From NCBI GenBank assembly GCA_022781015.1, contig JALEUF010000053.1, positions 1 through 5,378 on the forward strand: 5,378 nt of DNA, read 5' to 3'. Of this stretch, positions 1 to 5,378 are shown piece by piece. This DNA is from Caryophanales bacterium. GTDB taxonomy: Bacteria; Bacillota_I; Bacilli_A; RFN20; CAG-826. Position 1 is the stretch's first letter, and every line of letters starts with the position of its first letter. The notes under the pieces are model-generated. The model did no database searches, was not told where the DNA came from, and worked only from the letters and a program-made list of their open reading frames with translations. The translations under genes and the position numbers were made by a program.

Positions 1-1
1 A

Positions 2-1822
2 TTAATAAATACCGCCCCTGGAAGCGTCGTTGGTATAAAGCTAAAAAATTCTCCTAGATGGCCAACTATTTTCTGGGCTTTATTAATGACAGGACACATT
101 CCGCTATTAATAGATGCTAGATTGCCAAAGGAAAACACCAATAATTTATTAAAGCAAGCTGGAGCAAAGGCCTTAATCGCTAATGATGAAGAGACATTTA
201 TTTGCCGTTCTTATAGACTAAATGAAATATATAACGAAGAACCTGACTACTCATTTAGACCTGATTGGGCAAACCATATGATTTTCTGTTCTTCTGGAAC
301 TACCGGTGATGCAAAATTAATGGTTTATAATGGCAAAAACATGGTTGCCCAGATTTGCGCCGCATATAACATGGGAGAAATCACAAACGATATTATCTAT
401 CCAGGAAAAACAAGGATATTAGCAATGCTGCCATACCACCACATATTCGGATTTATTGCCGTCTTGCTTTGGTATTCCTTCTTTGGAAAGACTATTGTTT
501 ATCCATCTTCAATGGCTACTAATGATTTAATATTTGCTATCAAAAACGCCAAATGTACGCATGTCTATTCAGTTCCATTGTTTTGGGATGGAGTTGCCCA
601 AAAAGTATCAAGAACAGTATCAACTATAGGCAAAAGAAAAGCCAATGTATTCGAGAAAATGATTGCCTTTAATACTAATAAGATAACAAAAAAGGAAGCG
701 GGTTTAGGCGGATCAAAGCATATAGCCAATATCTTTAAGCAAAGAATACTTGGCAAGTCTCCTAAATACTGTATTTCTGGAGGTGGCTTCCTTTCCCCTC
801 GAACCCAAAATCTAATTAATGGTCTAGGATATCCTTTGTATAACGGTTATGGAATGACCGAAATCGGTATTGTTTCGGTAGAATTATCCCCTAGCATCGA
901 ACAAAGATTAAAAAGTTCAATCGGTAAGCCTCTTCATGGAATAGAATTTAGAATTGGTGAAGATGGAAGTAATGGCGATGTTGAACAAACAACAGGCCAA
1001 CTTTATGTAAGAAGTCGTATTTGCCACAGCAAGGAAATAATCGGTGGAGTCTTAAAAAATGTCGATTATTCCAAGGAATTCTTCCCAACTGGCGACATAG
1101 CTTCAAAAGATGACCAAGGTTACTATTTCATCAAAGGAAGAATAAAAGACACAATTATTCTTTCTAACGGGGAGAATGTCTATCCTGATGAAATAGAGAC
1201 TTATTTCAAGGATATAAAGAACCTTAATAACGTAGTTTGCCTTGGAGCAAAAACAAAAGGAGAAAGTGAAGAGAAGATAGTATTAGTCTGCGAAGTTGAT
1301 AATTCTGTCACCAAGGAAGAGGTAGAGAAAATATATGCGGATATCAAATCGATAAACGAAACTCTTCCTAATGAGAAAAAAATCCAGGAAATACTTGTAG
1401 ATAAGAAGCCACTGCCAATGTCTGGATCGATGAAAGTTAAACGCTTTTTGATAAAAGAAGCTATACAAAAAGGCTCTGATGAGTTTATCAATTTTGAGAA
1501 AAAGGAAGAGAAAGTCATCTCTTTTGATGGCTATCCTCAAGAAGACGTGAAAAAAACAATGGCCAAAGTGACAAAAATATTCTCGAAAATATTGATGTTG
1601 CCTGAATTTAAGATTGCTCCAAACGCCATTTGGACTACGGATTTAGGCGGAGATTCGATGTCTTATATAGAGATGGTTCAGGCTTTAGATAAGGCCTTCA
1701 AAATCGAAATTGCAGAAGACAAATATGGAGTCCTAGGAACAGTAAATGACTTTACAAAGGAAATATTAGTCTTGAAATATGGAGAAAAAACAGGTAAAAG
1801 TAATTCGAATGCAACAAAATAG
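2..1822 (+). CDS. AMP-forming acyl ligase fused to a C-terminal carrier protein domain (5' partial)
   Basis: This is a member of the ANL superfamily, which activates a carboxylic acid with ATP to an acyl-adenylate and transfers it to a thiol. The frame is open from base 2, and the residues before the ATG at 86 (VGIKLKNSPRW and on) fit the family fold, so that ATG is internal and the true start lies upstream. In window numbering (606 residues), I see the P-loop SSGTTGDAK at 97-105, LPYHHIFGF at 143-151, YNGYGMTE at 280-287, TGD at 363-365, GRIKD at 379-383, NGENVYPDEIE at 389-399, and the A10 lysine near 478 (LPMSGSMK). A charged linker leads to a carrier domain at about 514-593. Its LGGDS motif places the phosphopantetheine serine at 552 (bases 1655-1657). 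Inference: it loads an acyl group onto its own carrier, as an acyl-ACP synthetase or a lipid/secondary-metabolite starter enzyme would. The substrate cannot be read from the sequence, and a simple acyl-CoA ligase is unlikely given the fused carrier. Confidence 0.88.
   Translation, partial: LINTAPGSVVGIKLKNSPRWPTIFWALLMTGHIPLLIDARLPKENTNNLLKQAGAKALIANDEETFICRSYRLNEIYNEEPDYSFRPDWANHMIFCSSGTTGDAKLMVYNGKNMVAQICAAYNMGEITNDIIYPGKTRILAMLPYHHIFGFIAVLLWYSFFGKTIVYPSSMATNDLIFAIKNAKCTHVYSVPLFWDGVAQKVSRTVSTIGKRKANVFEKMIAFNTNKITKKEAGLGGSKHIANIFKQRILGKSPKYCISGGGFLSPRTQNLINGLGYPLYNGYGMTEIGIVSVELSPSIEQRLKSSIGKPLHGIEFRIGEDGSNGDVEQTTGQLYVRSRICHSKEIIGGVLKNVDYSKEFFPTGDIASKDDQGYYFIKGRIKDTIILSNGENVYPDEIETYFKDIKNLNNVVCLGAKTKGESEEKIVLVCEVDNSVTKEEVEKIYADIKSINETLPNEKKIQEILVDKKPLPMSGSMKVKRFLIKEAIQKGSDEFINFEKKEEKVISFDGYPQEDVKKTMAKVTKIFSKILMLPEFKIAPNAIWTTDLGGDSMSYIEMVQALDKAFKIEIAEDKYGVLGTVNDFTKEILVLKYGEKTGKSNSNATK
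1772..1800 (+). promoter_or_regulatory. Possible promoter for rpsT inside the end of the ligase gene
   Basis: TTGAAA at 1772-1777 (5 of 6 to the -35 consensus) is followed after 17 bases by TAAAAG at 1795-1800 (4 of 6 to the -10 consensus). It would start transcription near 1807 and include the whole 61-base gap as an rpsT leader. A second, equally weak candidate is TTGCCT at 1824-1829 with TAATAT at 1846-1851 (16-base spacing), which would give a leader of only about 25 bases. In such AT-rich DNA, matches of this quality occur by chance. rpsT could instead be read through from the ligase gene, since no strong terminator separates them. Confidence 0.22.
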
Positions 1823-1827
1823 TTGCC

Positions 1828-1875
1828 TTCTTCTAGCCTAAAGGCTAATATTAAACCCGCTTAGTAATAGAAGGA
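1828..1875 (+). promoter_or_regulatory. Possible rpsT leader structure sequestering the Shine-Dalgarno sequence
   Basis: Bases 1828-1835 (TTCTTCTA) can pair with 1868-1875 (TAGAAGGA) as an 8-bp helix containing one G-U pair, which would bury the rpsT Shine-Dalgarno sequence. A separate hairpin, TAGCC (1834-1838), loop TAAA, GGCTA (1843-1847), uses two of the same bases, so the full forms of the two structures exclude each other. The pairing is seen directly. A role in regulation is inference: autogenous control of S20 translation is known in E. coli, but I know of no established leader of this form. The helix is short and could be chance. Confidence 0.3.
1869..1875 (+). promoter_or_regulatory. 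Ribosome binding site of rpsT
   Basis: AGAAGGA lies 8 bases before the ATG at 1884, a good distance and a good match to the Shine-Dalgarno consensus. It is the clearest such site in the window and fixes the rpsT start. Confidence 0.8.
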
Positions 1876-1883
1876 TTAGACAA

Positions 1884-2147
1884 ATGCCAAACATTAAATC
1901 ACAAATCAAACGCGATCAAACCAATGAATTAGCTCGTCAACGCAATGCTGCCGCCAAATCCAAAGCCCGCACTGCCATCAAAAAAGTTGAAACCTTAGCA
2001 GCCGAAGGCAAAAAGGAAGAAGCAGTCAAAGCTTTAGCCGAAGCCATGTCAATTCTTGATAAAGTCGCCCAAGACGGAATCATTGCCAAAAACAATGCTG
2101 ATCGCAAAAAGGCCCACTTACAAGAAGTTGTCGCTAATTTAAAGTAA
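1884..2147 (+). CDS. rpsT: 30S ribosomal protein S20
   Basis: S20 is a primary 16S rRNA-binding protein of the small subunit, needed for 30S assembly. The 87-residue product is basic, rich in alanine and lysine and predicted all-helical, with the family's usual length and pattern: MPNIKSQIKR at the N-terminus, a central RQRNAAAKSKARTAIKK stretch, a KALAEAMSILDKVAQDGII segment, and the NNADRKKAHL signature near the end. The start has a strong Shine-Dalgarno sequence 8 bases upstream, and a terminator begins 17 bases after the stop. Codon use differs from the neighbours: all five arginines are CGC or CGT and many alanines are GCC, whereas the flanking genes rely mainly on AGA/AGG, as expected for a highly expressed gene. 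It is convergent with holA, as in Bacillus subtilis. Confidence 0.97.
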   Translation: MPNIKSQIKRDQTNELARQRNAAAKSKARTAIKKVETLAAEGKKEEAVKALAEAMSILDKVAQDGIIAKNNADRKKAHLQEVVANLK

Positions 2148-2164
2148 TATTTGAATTGCAGATT

Positions 2165-2190
2165 AAACCGCCGTTTGGCGGTTTTTTGTT
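2165..2190 (+). terminator. Intrinsic terminator of rpsT, possibly weakly bidirectional
   Basis: A perfect 8-bp stem, AAACCGCC (2165-2172) with GGCGGTTT (2177-2184), closes a GTTT loop. A run of six T (2182-2187), then G and more T, follows on the plus strand. On the minus strand the stem is followed only by TTTAATC, so termination of holA transcripts here would be weaker. The T-tract ends against the holA stop codon (2190-2192). Confidence 0.9.
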
Positions 2191-3161
2191 TATCCTTTAT
2201 AGTTGGCAAGGAATCTTTCAAAGGCATATGGGCCACTACAACGTCCACTAAGAATATCCTTATCAGCTTGGTAAAGCATTTCTATAACTCTGGCTACATC
2301 GCCTTTTTTTGCCCTATATAAATTCCTTAAAGTAATCTCGACTCTATAAGGTGAGGCTTTTAGTTCCCTTGCAATTGCATTCGAATCAAGTCCCCTATTA
2401 TCAAGGAAACTAACCATATCCATAAAACGGAATTGGGAAGCAAGCATACCGATAAGCGGTACTTCATCTATTGAAGTGAGTTTTAATTGTCTATAAATAG
2501 TAATCGATTTCTTTATATCGCCTCTAATCAAGGCATTTGATAAAGCAAAAACATCGTCTTCGTCTTTTCCGGCCACTAGCTTTTCCACATTGGCAAGACT
2601 AATTTGCTCTCCGTTTGCATAAGATGCTAATTTATCGATTTCTTGCATGAAGCGGCCATAATCAGAGCCAACTCTATTAATTAATTCATTGGCAGCATCA
2701 TTAGCAATCGAACAGCCTCTAGAAGAGAAATATCTTTCCATATAGGCTTGATATTCGTTTGGTTTTGGCAAGGTAACTTCTTTAATAATCCCTACTTTTT
2801 TGATTAGGGAAACTAAAGGATTCTTTTCGTCTATCTTTTCAGCCTGACAAGTAAAAATAAGATTAACCTGCATGTTTGGATTAGATAAATAAGAAGACAT
2901 CTTGTCATAACTATCATCTGGCAAAAGCTTAGGTTTAGTCTTTGTTTTTGCAAAAAAGTAGCAACCATCAGCCAAAATGGTCTTGCTTTCAAAACCCAAG
3001 GGAATCATCTCGCATTCTTCATAAAGCGTATTTAAACTAGTTACCGCCATATTAAGGGAGACAAAATTGAACTCATTCCTTTTTGGTTCAAGCTTATGTG
3101 CATGCTTTTTGCCCATGCTATAGGCCATTTGGGCATCTGTTGAATAATAAAGTATTACCAT
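2190..3161 (-). CDS. holA: DNA polymerase III delta subunit (clamp loader)
   Basis: HolA (YqeN in Bacillus subtilis) is the clamp-loader subunit that opens the beta sliding clamp during replication in the cytoplasm. The product has 323 residues, slightly shorter than the usual 340 or so. Matches include the N-terminal strand MVILYYSTD, the segment EMIPLGFESKTILADGCYFF at 51-70, LIFTCQAEKIDEKNPLVSLIKK at 101-122, the domain II/III hallmark GSDYGRFMQEIDKLASY at 165-181, and DDVFALSNALIRGD at 202-215. No Walker A motif is present, which is normal for delta. The C-terminal part (about 216-323) fits the helical collar domain. The start follows the comEC stop by 21 bases. I chose M1 because the family's first beta strand begins there, although no Shine-Dalgarno sequence precedes it. 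Synteny with comEA-comEC upstream and rpsT downstream supports the call. Confidence 0.93.
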   Translation of the reverse strand: MVILYYSTDAQMAYSMGKKHAHKLEPKRNEFNFVSLNMAVTSLNTLYEECEMIPLGFESKTILADGCYFFAKTKTKPKLLPDDSYDKMSSYLSNPNMQVNLIFTCQAEKIDEKNPLVSLIKKVGIIKEVTLPKPNEYQAYMERYFSSRGCSIANDAANELINRVGSDYGRFMQEIDKLASYANGEQISLANVEKLVAGKDEDDVFALSNALIRGDIKKSITIYRQLKLTSIDEVPLIGMLASQFRFMDMVSFLDNRGLDSNAIARELKASPYRVEITLRNLYRAKKGDVARVIEMLYQADKDILSGRCSGPYAFERFLANYKG

Positions 3162-3171
3162 CTCGAAAGAT

Positions 3172-3177
3172 ATTATA
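3172..3177 (-). promoter_or_regulatory. Perfect -10 hexamer just upstream of holA
   Basis: On the minus strand TATAAT ends 10 bases before the holA ATG. A start point 6 to 8 bases downstream would leave a leader of only a few bases. No convincing -35 is seen: the hexamer 17 bases upstream is TATTTT, and TTGAGT lies only 13 bases away. No TG extension precedes the hexamer. It may be chance in AT-rich DNA, and holA may simply be cotranscribed with comEC. Confidence 0.3.
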
Positions 3178-3182
3178 CTAAA

Positions 3183-5201
3183 TTAACCGAACTCAAAATA
3201 GGAAATAGTGCCTTCTTTGTCTGTTCTTCTTATCTTTATCCCTCTTTCGCTTAATCTTTCAATGACTTCTTTATTAGGATGCCCATATTTATTTTTAGCA
3301 CCGCAGCTAATTATTGCTTCGCTAGGGGTAACTTTATCTAGAAATTCTGCACAGCTAGATGTTTTTGATCCATGATGCCCCGCTTTTAAAATATCACAAT
3401 CTAAGTCAGGATGATCTCTAATGATATTAAGTTCTACTTCTTTAGGACAGTCTCCCATGAAAAGCCATTTCTTATTGATGAATTCGCAATAAAGCGCCAA
3501 GGAAGACTCATTCTCTCCTTCAAGACTATATTTATTAAAATTTTCTAATCTTATAGAGCCAATTGAATAAGGAAATTGTTCTTTTTTATCAAAGACTTCT
3601 TTTACATTGAATTGCTTTATCAAGGGTTCTTTTGCCCCATCATGATCGAAATCGCCATGGGTCAAGATTAAGGCATCTATCTTGTAAATCCTCTTTTTCC
3701 TTAAATATGGAATCAAGACATCTTTAGCCATATCGAAGCTAAGATTACCGCCTGTATCAATCATTACAGTTTTGTTTTTGTCCCTTATTATTATTGAATC
3801 TCCTTGTCCGACATTTATAAACGAAACTTCTCTTGATATCAAATTAATCGTAGGTATATAAGAAAATATTATAGAAAATAAATAAGTTGCTAAAATAGTT
3901 GTTTTTATTAAATGCTCTTTCAAATCTATTAATATTAAGACAATGCTAAAAACAATAAAAAATATAACAATTTCTCCTTTTGAAATAGGCAAGAAATTCA
4001 AACAAAAATCGGTCTTCTTGAATGCCTCTAACATAGTTTTTATTATCGATGTAATTCCTTTTATAGGAGTTATTAAAGGGAAAAGAAATAAAGAGAAAAT
4101 CCCAAGAATATAGATAGTCAAAATAAAAGGATATAGGCAATAGAAGAATATAAAAGAAAATAGATGATATTCACCATTGCTAAATGACAATTGAAAAGGA
4201 AATAAAAATATTCTTATATAACAAAATAGAAGTAACGCTTTAGATATTCTTTTATATTTTGCAATCATCGGCCTAAATATAAAAATGGAGATAGAAAGGC
4301 CAAAGCCAATTATATATCCAACTTGCAAAACATTATGGAAATCAATTAAAGCAATTAGAAGTCCAACAATGCTAATTTGTTCTAAATAATTTAGTTTATA
4401 TACTTTCTTTTTGCATGCAAAACGTAAGAACAATAACAACACAACCCTCAAACAGCCAATTTTGCTTTTGCTAAAAACAAAAAGAATTGATGCGAATACT
4501 AAAACCAAGATTTCTTCTGTTTTTTCATTTGCAAATCTAGATGCAATATTCCTAAAGCATTTAATTCCAAAGGAAAATAGCATTCCTGATGTTGAAGCTA
4601 AATATAGAATTGTCAAAGAAGAAAAAGATTTAATCAATTCATTTTCATAATCTTTTCTTGAAAAAAGCAAACTTGAAATCAATGCTTTTTCATTCCCGCT
4701 GAAATAAGATAAAAAGATATCTTCTATATGTTTTATTCTTATTGGATTCTTGATTAGATAATTAAATGAATATATATCCAATTCATTTCTAACCCCATAA
4801 GATCTTAGATATTCTTTAAAAGAGAATTTGCTTTCATATTCAGTTATAAGTAATTCCTTTGTCTCGCCATCAACCTTTAGAAAATCCCCCACTTCAAAAG
4901 CATTTTCTTTATCGTAAACAATGAATCTATGCAGGAAATTACTACATATTACATAATTTTCCTTTCTTTGTATTACAAATAAGGAAAACGTCCCCTTCCC
5001 TAAAGATGGTTCTAAGCAAACAATGTTTAAAATCAATCCTATAGAGAAAGGGACTATAAAATATCCACCCTGCTTCTTAAACAAAGAAAAAAGGCAAATT
5101 ATGAGGCTTAATAAGCCTATGTAGATGGATGTTAAGGACTTTATATAAAATCCAAGGTAACATCCACATGAAAGCCCAAGAAGCAGGAACAGGGCCTTCA
5201 T
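3183..5201 (-). CDS. comEC: DNA internalization channel ComEC/Rec2
   Basis: ComEC is the inner-membrane channel that takes up single-stranded DNA in natural transformation. The ATG at 5201 gives 672 residues, somewhat short for the family (776 in B. subtilis). Earlier in-frame codons, including the ATG at 5279, translate the overlapping end of comEA and do not resemble ComEC. N-terminal membrane segments lie at about 1-66, followed by a soluble OB-fold-like region at about 72-150 (FSFKEYLRSYGVRNELD, as in DUF4131). The multi-helix competence domain spans about 160-425, with GYIIGFGLSISIFIF at 295-309. After further membrane helices comes a metallo-beta-lactamase domain from about 458: VGQGDS 464-469, IDTGG 481-485, HGDFDH 515-520, MGD 582-584, GHHGS 608-612 and GHPNKE 640-645. 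HxDxDH is common in ComEC, and this domain is thought to degrade the non-transported strand. The competence-domain motif usually read as SGLH is SGML here (205-208). comEA ends 4 bases upstream, so translation is probably coupled; a weak GTGGGG lies 9 bases before the ATG. Confidence 0.93.
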   Translation of the reverse strand: MKALFLLLGLSCGCYLGFYIKSLTSIYIGLLSLIICLFSLFKKQGGYFIVPFSIGLILNIVCLEPSLGKGTFSLFVIQRKENYVICSNFLHRFIVYDKENAFEVGDFLKVDGETKELLITEYESKFSFKEYLRSYGVRNELDIYSFNYLIKNPIRIKHIEDIFLSYFSGNEKALISSLLFSRKDYENELIKSFSSLTILYLASTSGMLFSFGIKCFRNIASRFANEKTEEILVLVFASILFVFSKSKIGCLRVVLLLFLRFACKKKVYKLNYLEQISIVGLLIALIDFHNVLQVGYIIGFGLSISIFIFRPMIAKYKRISKALLLFCYIRIFLFPFQLSFSNGEYHLFSFIFFYCLYPFILTIYILGIFSLFLFPLITPIKGITSIIKTMLEAFKKTDFCLNFLPISKGEIVIFFIVFSIVLILIDLKEHLIKTTILATYLFSIIFSYIPTINLISREVSFINVGQGDSIIIRDKNKTVMIDTGGNLSFDMAKDVLIPYLRKKRIYKIDALILTHGDFDHDGAKEPLIKQFNVKEVFDKKEQFPYSIGSIRLENFNKYSLEGENESSLALYCEFINKKWLFMGDCPKEVELNIIRDHPDLDCDILKAGHHGSKTSSCAEFLDKVTPSEAIISCGAKNKYGHPNKEVIERLSERGIKIRRTDKEGTISYFEFG

Positions 5202-5205
5202 AATA

Positions 5206-5378
5206 TTAAACCCCACTGGAGCGGATGGTAATTTTGTTCCTAGTAGAAGTATATGTTGCAGGGCCGATGCCTGTAACATCCTTTATCTCTTCAATCGCCT
5301 TGAAAGGATTTGCACTTCTATAGGCAACAATTGCTTCAGAAACAGTCTTTGAAAATCCTGCAATCTTTTGCATTGTAG
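5206..5378 (-). CDS. comEA: Competence DNA receptor ComEA, C-terminal end (5' partial)
   Basis: ComEA is a membrane-anchored, surface-exposed protein that binds double-stranded DNA and passes it to ComEC. Only the last 56 codons are in the window; the start lies beyond the right edge. The visible part is the tandem helix-hairpin-helix domain. The first hairpin is MQKIAGFSKTVSEAIVAYR, where the usual GIG turn reads GFS. The second is IKDVTGIGPATYTSTRNKITI, with a canonical GIG. The stop codon (5206-5208) is followed after 4 bases by the comEC ATG. The gene usually lying between them in Bacillus, comEB, is absent here. The methionine near the edge (5373-5371) is unlikely to be the start because it sits inside the first hairpin. 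Confidence 0.88.
   Translation of the reverse strand, partial: TMQKIAGFSKTVSEAIVAYRSANPFKAIEEIKDVTGIGPATYTSTRNKITIRSSGV

Noticed and set aside
86..88. ATG as the start of the ligase gene
   Set aside because: The frame is open back to base 2 and the upstream residues match the ANL N-terminal fold, so this methionine is internal and the gene is cut by the window edge.
1201..1540. Two overlapping minus-strand open frames opposite the ligase C-terminal part
   Set aside because: They lie opposite well-conserved ligase motifs, have low-complexity Phe/Ser-rich products, and resemble no family I know.
1834..1847. Hairpin TAGCC-TAAA-GGCTA as a terminator of the ligase gene
   Set aside because: The stem is only 5 bp and no T-run follows; it is better treated as part of a possible rpsT leader.
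1937..2248. Minus-strand open frame across rpsT and the terminator
   Set aside because: It runs antisense through S20 and the terminator stem; the product is a mirror of the S20 gene with no recognisable domain.
4411..4650. Plus-strand 79-residue open frame inside comEC
   Set aside because: It is antisense to the competence domain of comEC, has no good ribosome site, and is lysine/asparagine-rich as expected from AT-rich complement.
5085..5096. Lipobox-like LSCGC sequence near the ComEC N-terminus
   Set aside because: The residues before the cysteines do not fit the lipobox pattern, and ComEC is a polytopic membrane protein whose first helix spans this segment.
1..5378. Use of UGA as tryptophan (Mycoplasma code)
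   Set aside because: Tryptophans in the ligase and comEC are encoded by TGG, and no called gene contains an internal TGA, so the standard bacterial code fits.

Overview
This AT-rich window uses the standard bacterial code: tryptophans are TGG, and no TGA is read through in any gene called here. The organism is most likely a member of the Bacillota. The order comEA-comEC-holA running into a convergent rpsT matches the competence/replication/ribosomal neighbourhood known from Bacillus subtilis. Low GC, mostly AGA/AGG arginine codons outside rpsT, and compact spacing fit a small-genome Bacilli or Erysipelotrichia-like lineage. This placement is inference, because no rRNA or lineage-specific marker is present.

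Left part, plus strand: the window opens inside a large adenylate-forming ligase whose N-terminus lies upstream. Its reading frame is open from base 2. It ends in a fused acyl/peptidyl carrier domain with a GGDS phosphopantetheine site. After a 61-base gap comes rpsT (ribosomal protein S20), which has a clear Shine-Dalgarno sequence and a strong intrinsic terminator. The gap contains a small hairpin and a sequence that could pair with the rpsT Shine-Dalgarno sequence, so translational control is possible.

Right part, minus strand, read from high to low coordinates: the last 56 codons of comEA (helix-hairpin-helix DNA receptor), then comEC (DNA-uptake channel with a C-terminal metallo-beta-lactamase domain) 4 bases later, then holA (DNA polymerase III delta subunit) 21 bases later. 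The three probably form one transcript. A perfect TATAAT just before holA suggests a possible extra start of transcription. holA stops only a few bases from the rpsT terminator, so the convergent units share a very small boundary.

Functionally, ComEA binds incoming double-stranded DNA outside the membrane and ComEC passes one strand into the cell. HolA loads the replication clamp, and S20 is a 30S assembly protein. The ligase-carrier fusion is a separate lipid or secondary-metabolite activity. No gene-free stretch exceeds 300 bases. I saw no RNA gene, mobile element, CRISPR array or long repeat. Nothing here amounts to a clearly new system. The more unusual points are the ligase-carrier fusion beside rpsT, the possible rpsT leader switch, the SD-less holA start, and a missing histidine in the ComEC channel domain.
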